Positions 9,427 to 19,094 of a DNA stretch of 64,000 bases are shown one piece after another. The DNA is from JAKAGZ01 sp963772675. GTDB lineage: Bacteria; Bacteroidota; Ignavibacteria; Ignavibacteriales; Ignavibacteriaceae. Position numbers and translations under genes: made by a program. The DNA is taken from contig CAVYYF010000003.1 of NCBI GenBank assembly GCA_963772675.1, positions 124,001 through 188,000 of the forward strand. The letters are read 5' to 3'. The notes below the pieces were generated by a model. The model ran no database searches. It was given only the letters and a program-made list of their open reading frames with translations, and was not told the origin of the DNA. Every line of letters starts with the position of its first letter. The first letter of the stretch is position 1.

Positions 9427-10254
9427 TTAAATATTTGTATTCCCTTTTCCTGCTTGGACTCCTGGTTTGTGAAATTGTTTATTACTCTCCAGAAGTTGTT
9501 GGATATTAATTTTCAGGAATATATTCTGGCTGTTAACTCCCTCTTTTACCAATTCGATTCCATCAACGTCATTCTTTGCCTCAAGGTTAGCAATTTGAAG
9601 CATAATCAATTGAAGATCGGATACAAGCTGTTTAACTTGCTGTTGTGAAGGCTCCTTCAAATCAACTTTTAATGCAGGCGCCTGTTTTGCTAACCGTTTT
9701 GAAATTGTTTGAATATGAGGAAGATTTATAGTCTCAGCGTCATCCTTTGTCGGATCAAAATTCATTATTCCGAGTAGTAAAATTTTCGATCTTTCAATGT
9801 ATTTTGCTGCTTCTACATTGGCTGCGGTTTGATTTAATTCAGTTTTATATTTATTTGAGGTGATTCCCCTGTTTTGTATTCCATTATCGGTCATTATGAA
9901 TTTCCCAATCACAAACCCGATGACAAGCAAAGCTAATCCTCCCGCTAACTGGTATTTAAACTTCGGATCAAACCTGAACAGCTCAATAAAACTCAGCCAG
10001 AAATTCTTAAGCGGATTTTCTTTTACCTCAAGCTTAGGCTCAAGAATTTCCCAGAAGCTATTCATAAATTTCTCTTCAGGCTCGGGTCTCTGATATTTTT
10101 TAATTGTATTTATGGTTTCCTGTAAATCCCGGAACTTCTCTTTGCATTCACTACAGGAATTCAAATGCTCATTAAAAATATTTTCTTCTGTTTTGGTCAA
10201 TTCATTGTACAGAGCCTTTTCGAATAACCTTTCATATTTATTACATTCTTTCAT
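9427..10254 (-). CDS. Zinc-binding anti-sigma factor, membrane-anchored
   Basis: A 275-residue protein with the ZAS/zf-HC2 motif H30-x3-C34-x2-C37 in its cytoplasmic N-terminus. A single membrane segment (YQLAGGLALLVIGFVIGKFI) lies near residues 98-117, followed by a long periplasmic domain of unknown fold. Such proteins hold their ECF sigma factor inactive until a periplasmic or redox signal arrives. The gene starts 12 bases after the sigma gene and is followed 13 bases later by the HEAT genes, so the sensed signal may concern the HEAT proteins. The partner assignment rests on adjacency and the motif. Confidence 0.88.
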   Translation of the reverse strand: MKECNKYERLFEKALYNELTKTEENIFNEHLNSCSECKEKFRDLQETINTIKKYQRPEPEEKFMNSFWEILEPKLEVKENPLKNFWLSFIELFRFDPKFKYQLAGGLALLVIGFVIGKFIMTDNGIQNRGITSNKYKTELNQTAANVEAAKYIERSKILLLGIMNFDPTKDDAETINLPHIQTISKRLAKQAPALKVDLKEPSQQQVKQLVSDLQLIMLQIANLEAKNDVDGIELVKEGVNSQNIFLKINIQQLLESNKQFHKPGVQAGKGNTNI

Positions 10255-10266
10255 TTCAACCTCTGG

Positions 10267-10839
10267 TTAAATTTCATCTTTATAAAATGCCAGTTCTTTT
10301 CGGAGTTTTTCCAGCGCCTTAAAGTTTGTACTTCGGACAGTTCCCGGCCTTAACTTCAATATTTTTACTATTTCACCGAAGGATAGCCCGCTGTAATTTC
10401 TCATAACAAAAATTGTTCTTTCACGTTTCGAAAGTTTTTCAATTGCTTTATCTATATTCTTCTGAATGAATCCGGCTTCCGTATGAGATTCCGGGTCAAC
10501 GTTTCCGGAGCTACTCATTTCTGATTTTGTATCAATTATCTCTTCAAGGTTTTCACTTTTCTGCATAGCGGTGTAACCTTTTTTACTCTTTAGTGACAAA
10601 CAAGTATTAACTGTAATCCTGTAGAGCCAGCTACTGAATTTCGCGTCACCCCTGAAGTTTTTCAGGGAACGAAAGACCTTTAAGAAAACATCCTGGGAAA
10701 TATCTTCCGCGTCTTCCCTGTTGCGGGTAAGATCAAAGGCCAGGTAATAAACATTTCTTTTATGTTCATCTACCAATTCCCTGAACGCATTCAAATCTCC
10801 GCTCTGCGCGCGCTTAATAAGTTCAGTATCTTTATCCAA
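10267..10839 (-). CDS. ECF-type RNA polymerase sigma factor
   Basis: A 190-residue sigma-70 family protein. Region 2 spans roughly residues 20-90 and carries DAEDISQDVFLKVF and FSSWLYRITVNTC. Region 4 is at 135-182, with LSKRERTIFVMRNYSGLSF followed by a helix-turn-helix (EIVKILKLRPGTVRS). No region 1 or 3 is present, as expected for an ECF factor. It is the first gene of the operon, followed by a ZAS anti-sigma factor, and likely controls its own operon. It is divergent from the Tricorn-type protease gene across a 273-base gap, which could also be a target. Confidence 0.92.
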   Translation of the reverse strand: MDKDTELIKRAQSGDLNAFRELVDEHKRNVYYLAFDLTRNREDAEDISQDVFLKVFRSLKNFRGDAKFSSWLYRITVNTCLSLKSKKGYTAMQKSENLEEIIDTKSEMSSSGNVDPESHTEAGFIQKNIDKAIEKLSKRERTIFVMRNYSGLSFGEIVKILKLRPGTVRSTNFKALEKLRKELAFYKDEI

Positions 10840-11042
10840 TAATTAACTCCGGATTCTACTAATTAAGACTCTATATGAAGGGAAAGTGTTTATTTATTTT
10901 TCAGGAAAATAACATTTTTACAAGATAAGCGACCTAAAATATTTTAATATTTAACTACCTTCTAGAACGCCCAATCCACTCATCATATTTCAGTTATTTC
11001 AAATTATATTTTTATATATTTTGAATAAAATTATAGCCTTGT

Positions 11043-11062
11043 AGTAAATTAAGTAATTTACT
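11043..11062. promoter_or_regulatory. 20-bp palindrome between divergent sigma and protease genes
   Basis: AGTAAATTA-AG-TAATTTACT is a perfect 9-bp inverted repeat with a 2-base centre. It lies 50 bases before the protease start in the 273-base divergent gap (10840-11112). Its size and symmetry fit a dimeric regulator's operator, but AT-rich DNA makes such palindromes by chance. The rest of the gap is AT-rich with no gene seen; AAGGA precedes the protease ATG. Confidence 0.35.
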
Positions 11063-11112
11063 GCGTCTAACATGCAAGGTGGACTTTCACTAAAAAGCAA
11101 AAAGGATTAAAA

Positions 11113-14100
11113 ATGAAAAAATTTGCGGTTCTATTTATACTGATGTTTGTACCCTTGTTTATACAAAACATTAATGCGCAAATTGATGCCCGCATGCTGC
11201 AATACCCGGCAGTTTCAAAAACCCAGATCGTTTTTTCCTATGGAGATGATCTTTGGCTGGTTTCAAAAAACGGTGGTGTTGCCCATCACCTTACAACACC
11301 AAAAGGACAGGAAATTCTTCCTAAATTTTCACCGGACGGTTCATATATCGCATTCAGCGGGAATTACGACGGCAATACTGATGTATATGTAATTCCATCG
11401 AAAGGAGGAATGCCCGTTCGCGTTACACATCACGGGTATGCCCGATAGAATGATCTGCTGGTATCCTGACGGCAAACATCTTCTTTATGGTTCTTCTATG
11501 GAAAGCGGTAAACAAAGATTTGACCAATTCTACGAAACGACTCCTGACGGAGGTATGCCGGTGAAATTACCACTACCTTACGGAGAATTTGCTTCCTTCT
11601 CTCCTAACGCTAAATCAATAGCCTATACTCCACGAACCCGTGTCTTCAGAACGTGGAAAAGATACCGTGGAGGAATGGCTACAGATATTTGGGTATATAA
11701 TTTTAATGATACTACTGCAGAAAATATTACTAATGATGAATACAATGACGAATTCCCGATGTGGCATAATAATATAATTTATTATCTATCAGATCGTGGC
11801 CCTGCTGAAAGAGCAAACATCTGGTCATATAACACTTCAACAAAAGAGAGAAAACAAATAACAGACTTCAAAGATTTTGATATTCACTTTCCTTCTCTGG
11901 GTCCCGATGATATAGTGTTCGAAGCAGGCGGAAAGCTTTACCTGCTTGATCTTGCAACAGATAAATATCACGAAGTTAAAGTTGAAGTTGTAACGGATGA
12001 AATTACTTTACTTCCACGTTCTGAAAATGTTGAAAAGCTGATTCAGAGTTTCAATTTATCACCTGATGGTAAACGCGGAATATTCGGGGCCAGAGGAGAT
12101 TTATTTTCTGTACCTGCGGAGGATGGTCCTGTAATAGACCTGACTAACACTTCGGGAGTTGCAGAAAGATTCCCTTCGTGGTCACCTGATGGAAAATATA
12201 TTGCTTACTGGAGTGATAAATCAGACGAATATGAATTAACAATTCATGATATGGAAAATCCCTCATCCTACAAAAAATTAACTTCATACGGACCAGGATT
12301 CAGGTATGAATTATACTGGTCACCGGACAGCAAAAAAATCGCTTTTATTGATAAAGCAATGAACATATATATTTATGATATGGACTCAGATAAAACAACA
12401 AAGGTTGATCAGGAAAAATATTATTACGAAGGTAACCTTGCAAACTTTTCTGTATCCTGGTCATCAGACAGCAGGTGGATGGCTTACCAAAAAGATATGG
12501 ATAATCGTAATAATGCAGTTTACATTTTTGACACTAAAGAAAACAAAACGCACGCAGTTACTGACGGTTTTTATAATGATTCTCAGCCTGTCTTCGATCC
12601 TGATGGGAAATATTTATTCTTCCTAACGAATCGTGATTTCAGCCCTATATATAGCGATGCTCAGAACACATTCATTTACGCTAACACAACCAAGATTGCT
12701 GCAATATCCTTGACAAATGAAATAGCCTCACCCCTTGCACCTAAGAATGATTCGGTTACAGTAAAGCAAAGCGATACTGAAAAGAAAGAAGATAAGAAAG
12801 ATAAAAAGGATGAAGGAAAAGATAAGAAAGAAGAAAAATCCAAAGAGGTAAAAATTGATTTTACAGATATAGCTAGTCGTGCTGTTGTTCTTCCTCCTAA
12901 AGCGGGAAATTATAGAAACCTGAGTGCAGTATCAGGCAAAATAGTTTATATGAAAATGCCGAATACCGGTTCGGGAGAAAGAGAAAGTTCGATTGACTAT
13001 TACGATCTTGAAAAGAGAAAAGAAGAAACGATAGCTGAAGGAGCAAATAATTATACAATTTCGGCTGACGGAAAGAAGATATTAATTGTTAAATCCGGGT
13101 CTTACTACGTAACAGATATTGCACCTAAAGTCAAAACTGGAAACAAAAATGCCGGTATCTGAAATGGAAATGACTGTAAATCCACGGGAAGAATGGCATC
13201 AAATTTTTAATGATGTCTGGCGCTTTGATCGCGATTTCTTTTACGATCCAAATATGCACGGAGTAGATTGGAATTTAATGCGTCAGCGTTACGGAAAGCT
13301 TATCGATAATTGTATTACAAGATCAGACGTTAATTATGTTCTGGGCGAACTTATTGGTGAAATCAGTTCGTCACATACTTATAAAGGCGGCGGAGATCTT
13401 GAAACTCCTTTGCACAAAGCAGTAGGCTATCTCGGAATTGATTGGGAATTATCAAACGGCGCTTACAGAATCAAAAAGATTATTAAAGGTGCTCCGTGGG
13501 ATCTGGATGATAAATCTCCGCTTGACCAGCCGGGAGTTAATGTAAAACAGGGCGATTACATACTGGCAGTTAATGGTGTTCCGATGGATGTAACAAAAGA
13601 TCCCTGGACTTCATTCGAAGGACTTGCAGGTAAGACCGTTGAATTGACAGTAAACAACAAACCTTCAATGGATGGTGCAAGAAAAGTTTTTGTTGAAACA
13701 ATGAAAAATGAAACGCGCTTAAGAAATCTTGCCTGGATTGAAGCAAACCGCTCAACTGTAGAAAGAGAAACCCATGGCAAAATTGGTTACATCTATGTTC
13801 CGGATACCGGGACGGAAGGGCAAACAGAATTAGTCAGAGAATTTGTAGCCCAGATTGGCAAAGAAGGACTAATTATTGATGAAAGATTTAATAACGGGGG
13901 ACAAATTCCAGATAGGTTTATTGAAATGCTAAACAGGAAGCCTCTTGCATTCTGGGCAGTAAGAGACGGAAAGAACTGGCAATGGCCGCCTAGTGCTGTC
14001 TTTGGTCCAAAAGTAATGCTTATAAATGGCTGGAGCGGGTCCGGCGGAGATGCTTTCCCTGACTTTTTCCGCAAAGCCGGAGTTGGTAAACTTATAGGTG

Positions 14101-14375
14101 AACGTACGTGGGGCGGATTGATAGGTATTTCAGGGGCCCCATCATTGATTGACGGAGGATTTATAACGGTTCCTACTTTCAGAATGTACAACCCGGACGG
14201 TACCTGGTTTGCAGAAGGACACGGCGTTGATCCGGATATTAAAGTAGTTAATGATCCTGCACAAATGGTTAAAGGCATTGATCCTCAACTTCAGAAAGCA
14301 ATTGAAGTTGTAATGCAGGAGTTAAAGAATAATCCACCTGCTAATCCAAAACAACCGCCTTATCAGAAAAGATAA
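11113..14375 (+). pseudogene. Tricorn-type S41 protease, broken by two indels
   Basis: Three successive frames read as one protein of about 1087 residues. A signal peptide (KFAVLFILMFVPLFIQ) leads into a beta-propeller with many PD40/WD-like SPDGKYIAYWS motifs. A K/E-rich linker lies near residues 554-580, then the helical, PDZ and S41 protease domains, with the nucleophile serine in GWSGSGGDAF. The frame is lost at about 11437-11441 (VTHHG should continue into MPDRMICWYPDG; one extra T) and at about 13143-13149 (GNK should continue into MPVSEMEM; one extra A in a run of five). The length is two more than a multiple of three. Tricorn-type enzymes degrade peptides; a periplasmic site is likely here. 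Intact domains argue for sequencing error. Confidence 0.85.
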
Positions 14376-14383
14376 TTAATACT

Positions 14384-14421
14384 AAAAAGCCGTTCAATTT
14401 ATTTATGCTGAACGGCTTTTT
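14384..14421. terminator. Bidirectional intrinsic terminator
   Basis: A perfect 13-bp inverted repeat, AAAAAGCCGTTCA with its complement TGAACGGCTTTTT (arms 14384-14396 and 14409-14421, 12-base loop). It lies eight bases after the protease stop. A-run and T-run flanks let it work in both directions, ending the protease transcript and the convergent alcohol dehydrogenase transcript. Confidence 0.88.
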
Positions 14422-14523
14422 GATTTCCAATATAAAAACAAATTTCTTTTTGATTATACCTATAGATTTTGACTGCACCTCATCTATTCATCCAATTATA
14501 GCTTAAATAAGATTAGCTTAATG

Positions 14524-15570
14524 TTATTTATTCAAATCAATTACTGTAACACCAACTCCACTAAAATTATTCATATCCGTCAATTCTTTTAGTGATTCCT
14601 CAATGGTGATTGTTTTGCCTATCAATTTTGATGGGTTAAGTTTCCCCTGTTCAACCATTTCAATCATTTCGTGATATTTATGCGCCTGCATCCCATGACT
14701 ACCTAGGATTTCCAGTTCACGGCTGATCACTTTTTCCATTGGTACTTGCGGATTACTTTCATTTCCCGCCATCAATCCGATTTGTACATGTTTACCCCTT
14801 TTCATCAAACAGGATATAGAATTGACACAGGTTACCTTGCTGCCAAGTGCATCAATTGAAACATTCGCCCCGCCATTTGTTATATCCATAATAGCTTCAA
14901 TAACACTGCCTGCTTCATTTGCATTTACAACTTCATCGGCACCGATAGATCTTGCTGCTACTAGTTTATCATTCGAGATATCTATACCGATTACTTTTGC
15001 TCCGAGAGCTTTCCCGATCATAATAGCAGAAAGACCTATTCCCCCACAGCCGTGGACTGCAAGCCATTGACCTTCTGAAACTTTTCCAATCTCTTTGACT
15101 GCCCTGAAAGAAGTGGCAAAACGACAGCCAAGGCTTGCTGCTGTAACAAAATCGAGATTATCAGGCAGTCTCACCAAATTAATATCAGCATATTCAATTG
15201 CTACAAATTCTGCAAACGATCCCCAGTGAGTAAAACCAGGCTGGAATTGATTATCGCAAATATGATGATTACCGGATTTACATTGAGGACAATATCCACA
15301 TCCGCAAACAAAAGGAAGCGTTACTCTATCCCTATTCTTCCAATTTAAAACATCTTTACCAACTTCCTCTATAACTCCAGCAAGTTCGTGACCAGGAACA
15401 TGCGGTAGTTTTTTAATATCAGGATCATGCCCCATCCATCCATGCCAATCGCTCCTGCAAATTCCAGTTGCACAAACCCGAATCACAACCCCTGTTTCCG
15501 AAGGAACAGGATCCGGCACATCTTCTATTTTCAATGGCTTTTTGAATTCTTCGTATAAAGCAGCTTTCAT
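14524..15570 (-). CDS. Zinc-dependent medium-chain alcohol dehydrogenase
   Basis: A 348-residue NAD(P)-dependent dehydrogenase that interconverts alcohols and aldehydes or ketones. The catalytic zinc ligands are visible as C38 in GICRSDWHG and H61-E62 in PGHE. The structural zinc lobe has four cysteines in CGCGYCPQC and HHIC. The Rossmann nucleotide-binding motif is HGCGGIGLSA, followed by an acidic GIDIS strand end that favours NAD over NADP. The ATG at 15570 is preferred since GAGG lies upstream; a GTG at 15588 would add six residues. It is monocistronic and convergent to the protease gene. The substrate is not determinable. Confidence 0.88.
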   Translation of the reverse strand: MKAALYEEFKKPLKIEDVPDPVPSETGVVIRVCATGICRSDWHGWMGHDPDIKKLPHVPGHELAGVIEEVGKDVLNWKNRDRVTLPFVCGCGYCPQCKSGNHHICDNQFQPGFTHWGSFAEFVAIEYADINLVRLPDNLDFVTAASLGCRFATSFRAVKEIGKVSEGQWLAVHGCGGIGLSAIMIGKALGAKVIGIDISNDKLVAARSIGADEVVNANEAGSVIEAIMDITNGGANVSIDALGSKVTCVNSISCLMKRGKHVQIGLMAGNESNPQVPMEKVISRELEILGSHGMQAHKYHEMIEMVEQGKLNPSKLIGKTITIEESLKELTDMNNFSGVGVTVIDLNK

Positions 15571-15722
15571 ATTTTTGTCCTCTATCACAGCTATATCTGG
15601 TGCTAGAATATATATAATTTCATTAACTTTTTTTGATTATTAAGACAATTTGCATTACTAATAAATATTTGCATTTAGGACTTAATAAAAATAACTTTTA
15701 ATCTTATTTATAAAGCTTTTCT

Positions 15723-16175
15723 ATGGCGGATCAGGATAAAAATATTACTATTAACCGAAAGGTCAGGCACGAGTACACAATACTTCAATCCTTTGAAGCA
15801 GGGATAGTTCTGCAGGGAACTGAAGTGAAATCGTGCCGTGAAGGAAAGGTAAGTCTGGTTGACAGCTACGCTCAGGTAAAAGGCAACGAAGTATGGCTTG
15901 TTGGGATGCATATAAATCCATACAAGCATGGAAACATAAATAATCATGAACCTACCCGCACGAGGAAGTTGCTGCTCAACGCTTCTGAAATCAGAAAGCT
16001 TATTGGTAAGGTTAAAGAGAAAGGATTAACTCTCATTCCATATCGTGTTTATTTTAAGAGAGGAAAAGTTAAAGTTGAATTGGTGTTAGCTAAGGGCAAA
16101 AAAGTATACGACAAACGTGAAGATATACGGAAGAGAGATTTTAAAAGAGATCAGGAAAGGAAGATAAAGTATTGA
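15723..16175 (+). CDS. smpB: SsrA-binding protein SmpB
   Basis: A 150-residue protein of normal length for SmpB. It binds tmRNA and delivers it to stalled ribosomes for trans-translation. Hallmarks are ITINRKVRHEYTI at the start, FEAGIVLQGTEVKSCREGKV, and the GLTLIPYRVYFKRGKVKVELVLAKGK-type core (residues 101-126). The basic C-terminal tail (KRDFKRDQERKIKY) enters the decoding site. It starts the plus-strand group that continues into tyrS after 138 bases. The partner tmRNA gene was not seen in this window. Confidence 0.96.
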   Translation: MADQDKNITINRKVRHEYTILQSFEAGIVLQGTEVKSCREGKVSLVDSYAQVKGNEVWLVGMHINPYKHGNINNHEPTRTRKLLLNASEIRKLIGKVKEKGLTLIPYRVYFKRGKVKVELVLAKGKKVYDKREDIRKRDFKRDQERKIKY

Positions 16176-16313
16176 ATTGTCTGTAGAGTTAACCTGTTAT
16201 TAATAGGTACAGGCTTCAAAATCCTAAAAAGAGATTTTTAAAATATTCCCATTTAACTTAAAGTTATTTTATTTTAGTCTTTAACATTTCAGAAATTAAA
16301 CGGAAGCAATAAT

Positions 16314-17528
16314 TTGAAATTTCCAGCTATTAACGAACAAATGGACCTCATCAGAAGAGGTGCATCTGAAATAATCCAGGAAGAAGAATTAGTAAAGAAG
16401 TTAGAGAAATCCATAAAGGAAAATAAACAGCTCATTATTAAATTAGGTTGCGATCCCAGTCGTCCCGACCTTCACATTGGCCATTCAGTTGTATTAAGAA
16501 AACTAGAACAATTTCAATCACTTGGACACCAGGCAGTTCTGATCATTGGAGATTTTACCGGAATGATTGGCGATCCTTCAGGCAGAAATGTTACACGCCC
16601 TCCCCTTACTTTAGAAGAAGCACGTTCAAACGGAAAGTCCTATTTCGATCAGGCTTCAAAGATTTTACACAAAGAAAAAACGAAGATAGTTTATAATTCA
16701 GAATGGCTTGGCAAAATGTCTTTTGAAGATGTTATAAAATTATCTTCAAAATACACAGTAGCCAGAATGCTGGAAAGAGATGATTTCACTAAAAGATACA
16801 AATCCGGTGCACCGATTAGCATTCACGAGCTTCTCTACCCTCTCGCACAAGCTATGGATTCGGTGGCAATAAAAAGTGATGTTGAACTTGGCGGAACTGA
16901 TCAGAAATTTAATTTGTTGGTTGGCAGAGATATTCAACGTGAGTTTGATATTGAACCGCAGGTAATTTTGACTATGCCTCTTCTCGTAGGTACAGACGGC
17001 GTTGAGAAAATGAGCAAATCTTATAATAATTATATCGGCATATCAGAATCACCACAGGAAATATTTGGCAAAACGCTTTCGATATCGGATGACCTTATTT
17101 ATACTTACTTTGAACTGGCAACCGATATTCCAAATCAGAAGTTGAAAGAGATTAAAGATCAACTTATTGATAAAAAAGTAAATCCACGTGATCTAAAAAG
17201 AGAGCTAGCCAGAACACTTGTTAGAATGTATCACAACGATGATGCTGCCAAACAAGCTGAAGCAGAATTCGATAGAATATTCGTAAAAAAAGATATTCCG
17301 GACGAACTTGACGAACATAAGATCAAAGGCAAAAAAGAAATCAGTATTGTCGATCTTATACTGGAAGTTAAGTTTGCTCCCTCAAAAGGCGAAGCTAAAA
17401 GGCTCATATCTCAGGGTGGAGTTAGCATAAATGGTGAAAAAATTGAAGACATTAGTCATTCAATAAAATTAAACGGGGAAAAAATATTAAAAGTAGGAAA
17501 AAGGAAATTTATTAAAATTATTTCGTAA
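16314..17528 (+). CDS. tyrS: Tyrosyl-tRNA synthetase
   Basis: A 404-residue class I synthetase that charges tRNA-Tyr. The HIGH motif appears as PDLHIGHS near residue 53 and the KMSKS motif as VEKMSKSY near 237. A tyrosine-binding GGTDQKFNLLVGRDIQ stretch and a C-terminal S4 RNA-binding domain (GEAKRLISQGGVSINGEKI) are also present. The KMSKS form places it in the TyrZ-like branch rather than the E. coli type. The start is TTG at 16314: the first residues (KFPAINEQMDLIRRG) match the family's N-terminus, and GGAAG lies upstream. It is followed after 16 bases by the arginine decarboxylase gene. Confidence 0.96.
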   Translation: MKFPAINEQMDLIRRGASEIIQEEELVKKLEKSIKENKQLIIKLGCDPSRPDLHIGHSVVLRKLEQFQSLGHQAVLIIGDFTGMIGDPSGRNVTRPPLTLEEARSNGKSYFDQASKILHKEKTKIVYNSEWLGKMSFEDVIKLSSKYTVARMLERDDFTKRYKSGAPISIHELLYPLAQAMDSVAIKSDVELGGTDQKFNLLVGRDIQREFDIEPQVILTMPLLVGTDGVEKMSKSYNNYIGISESPQEIFGKTLSISDDLIYTYFELATDIPNQKLKEIKDQLIDKKVNPRDLKRELARTLVRMYHNDDAAKQAEAEFDRIFVKKDIPDELDEHKIKGKKEISIVDLILEVKFAPSKGEAKRLISQGGVSINGEKIEDISHSIKLNGEKILKVGKRKFIKIIS

Positions 17529-17544
17529 AAAAGGAGATGAAAAT

Positions 17545-18090
17545 TTGTATGTACCAACAAGAATATTTTTTACCAAAGGGGTAGGCAAACATAAAGAGTA
17601 CCTTACTTCTTTCGAGCTTGCACTTAGGAGCGCCGGAATCGAAATATGCAATCTTGTAACAGTCAGCAGCATATTCCCAATTAATTGCAAGAGAATAAGC
17701 AAAGAGGAAGGATTAAAAGAATTGACTCCAGGTCAGATTACATTTTCAGTTATGGCGAGAAATTCGACTAACGAACCTAACAGACTTGTAGCATCATCAA
17801 TAGGCGTAGCGATTCCTGCCGATAGCAACCAGTATGGTTACCTTTCTGAACATCACCCGTTTGGCGAGACAGAAAAAGTTGCCGGCGAGTATGCAGAAGA
17901 CCTAGCCGCAACTATGCTCGCAACAACGTTAGGTGTAGAATTTAATCCCGATACCGACTGGAGTGAAAGAGAGAACATTTATAAAATGTCTGGCAAGATC
18001 GTCCGTTCATTTAATATAACACAATCTGCAGAAGGCGATAAAAACGGGTTGTGGACAACTGTATTAGCAGCGGGGATTTTGCTTCCATAA
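17545..18090 (+). CDS. Pyruvoyl-dependent arginine decarboxylase
   Basis: A 181-residue proenzyme of PvlArgDC type, which decarboxylates arginine to agmatine for polyamine synthesis. The self-cleavage site is visible as VTVSSIFP (S41-S42); cleavage there makes a short beta chain and an alpha chain with an N-terminal pyruvoyl group. Other family features are the early VPTRIFFTKGVGKH, an AVASSIG-like VASSIGVAIP stretch, and GLWTTVLAAGILLP at the end. The start is TTG at 17545 with GGAG eight bases upstream. The family is best known from archaea, chlamydiae and some Bacteroidota/Chlorobiota. No agmatine-processing gene lies next to it. Confidence 0.93.
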   Translation: MYVPTRIFFTKGVGKHKEYLTSFELALRSAGIEICNLVTVSSIFPINCKRISKEEGLKELTPGQITFSVMARNSTNEPNRLVASSIGVAIPADSNQYGYLSEHHPFGETEKVAGEYAEDLAATMLATTLGVEFNPDTDWSERENIYKMSGKIVRSFNITQSAEGDKNGLWTTVLAAGILLP

Positions 18091-18102
18091 AAAGGAAATA
18101 TT

Positions 18103-19029
18103 TTGCTTAATGAATTTACCTTCTGGATCGTATTCGCAATCCTTGCATCTCTGATCATTTTTATTGATCTGTACGTTACTGATCATAGGCCAGGTAAATT
18201 GGGATTAAAACATAGTTTAATGTGGAGCGGTATCTGGATTGGAACTGCTCTTCTTTTCAATGCAGGAATTTATTTTTTTCTGAAAGACGGACATACAAAA
18301 GCTCTTGAATTTACAACCGGATATCTGATTGAATACTCGCTCTCGGTAGATAACCTCTTCGTTTTCCTTCTCATCTTTAAAGTAATGAACGTACCGGAAA
18401 AGAGTCAGCCCCACGTTTTGAAATGGGGGATTTTAAGTGCTGTTGTATTTAGAATAGCATTTATACTTGCAGGCGTAGGGCTAATAAATCTTTTCCATCC
18501 TGTAATTTATTTCTTTGGATTAATTTTATTATTTGCTTCCTATAAAATGGCCTTCGGCGGAAATGAGACAATAGACTATGAAAAAAATCCTCTTATTAAG
18601 TTTGTAAAAAGATTTTTTAATATTACTAATAAATTTGAGGGAGATAAATTTTTTGTTAAACAGGGTGGAAAGTTTTTTGCTACTTCTCTTTTCCTGACAT
18701 TAATTGTCATTGAATCCTCCGATATAGTTTTTGCTGCGGACTCTATACCGGCTGTAATTGCTATTACCCGTGATACATTCATTATTATTACATCCAACAT
18801 TTTTGCAATACTCGGGCTACGGGCTTTGTACTTTTCACTATCCGGGCTGGTTGACATGTTCACTTATCTAAAATATGGAGTGGCTCTTATTTTAGCATTT
18901 GTTGGAATAAAGATGCTGGCTTCAGAATCTTATCACATCCCTACCGAACTGTCATTAGGTATTATTCTTTTCTTTTTAGTTGGGTCGGTTTTGTTGTCGT
19001 TGATTTTAAGAAATGATAAAAAAAAGTGA
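18103..19029 (+). CDS. TerC/Alx family integral membrane protein
   Basis: A 308-residue membrane protein with about eight segments. It carries the two acidic family signatures, EYSLSVDNLFVF in an early helix and IVIESSDIVFAADSIPA in a later one. These likely bind a metal; relatives (Alx, MntX-like) export manganese and others confer tellurium resistance. The start is TTG at 18103 with AAGGAAA upstream, 12 bases after the decarboxylase stop, so the two are likely cotranscribed with tyrS. The stop codon lies inside the arm of a terminator hairpin. Metal export is inferred from the family. Confidence 0.9.
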   Translation: MLNEFTFWIVFAILASLIIFIDLYVTDHRPGKLGLKHSLMWSGIWIGTALLFNAGIYFFLKDGHTKALEFTTGYLIEYSLSVDNLFVFLLIFKVMNVPEKSQPHVLKWGILSAVVFRIAFILAGVGLINLFHPVIYFFGLILLFASYKMAFGGNETIDYEKNPLIKFVKRFFNITNKFEGDKFFVKQGGKFFATSLFLTLIVIESSDIVFAADSIPAVIAITRDTFIIITSNIFAILGLRALYFSLSGLVDMFTYLKYGVALILAFVGIKMLASESYHIPTELSLGIILFFLVGSVLLSLILRNDKKK

Positions 19030-19061
19030 GACTTGCCCCAAACAATGGATGAGTCTCACTT
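19018..19061. terminator. Shared terminator of terC-like and lectin-like genes
   Basis: A perfect 10-bp stem AAGTGAGACT/AGTCTCACTT (19024-19033 and 19052-19061). On the minus strand it is followed by eight Ts (A-run at 19018-19025), which is a strong terminator for the lectin-like gene. On the plus strand only a weak ATTT follows. The TerC-type stop codon (19027-19029) is inside the left arm. Confidence 0.75.
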
Positions 19062-19094
19062 ATTTAAAAATAATATAATAACGTTTATATCAAT

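Noticed and set aside
11430..11450. Programmed frameshift in the Tricorn-type gene
   Set aside because: No slippery run or downstream structure typical of recoding; a second indel in an A-run in the same gene fits sequencing error better.
16190..16230. GGCTTCAAAATCC, similar to a tRNA T-arm
   Set aside because: No cloverleaf, acceptor stem or anticodon arm can be drawn around it.
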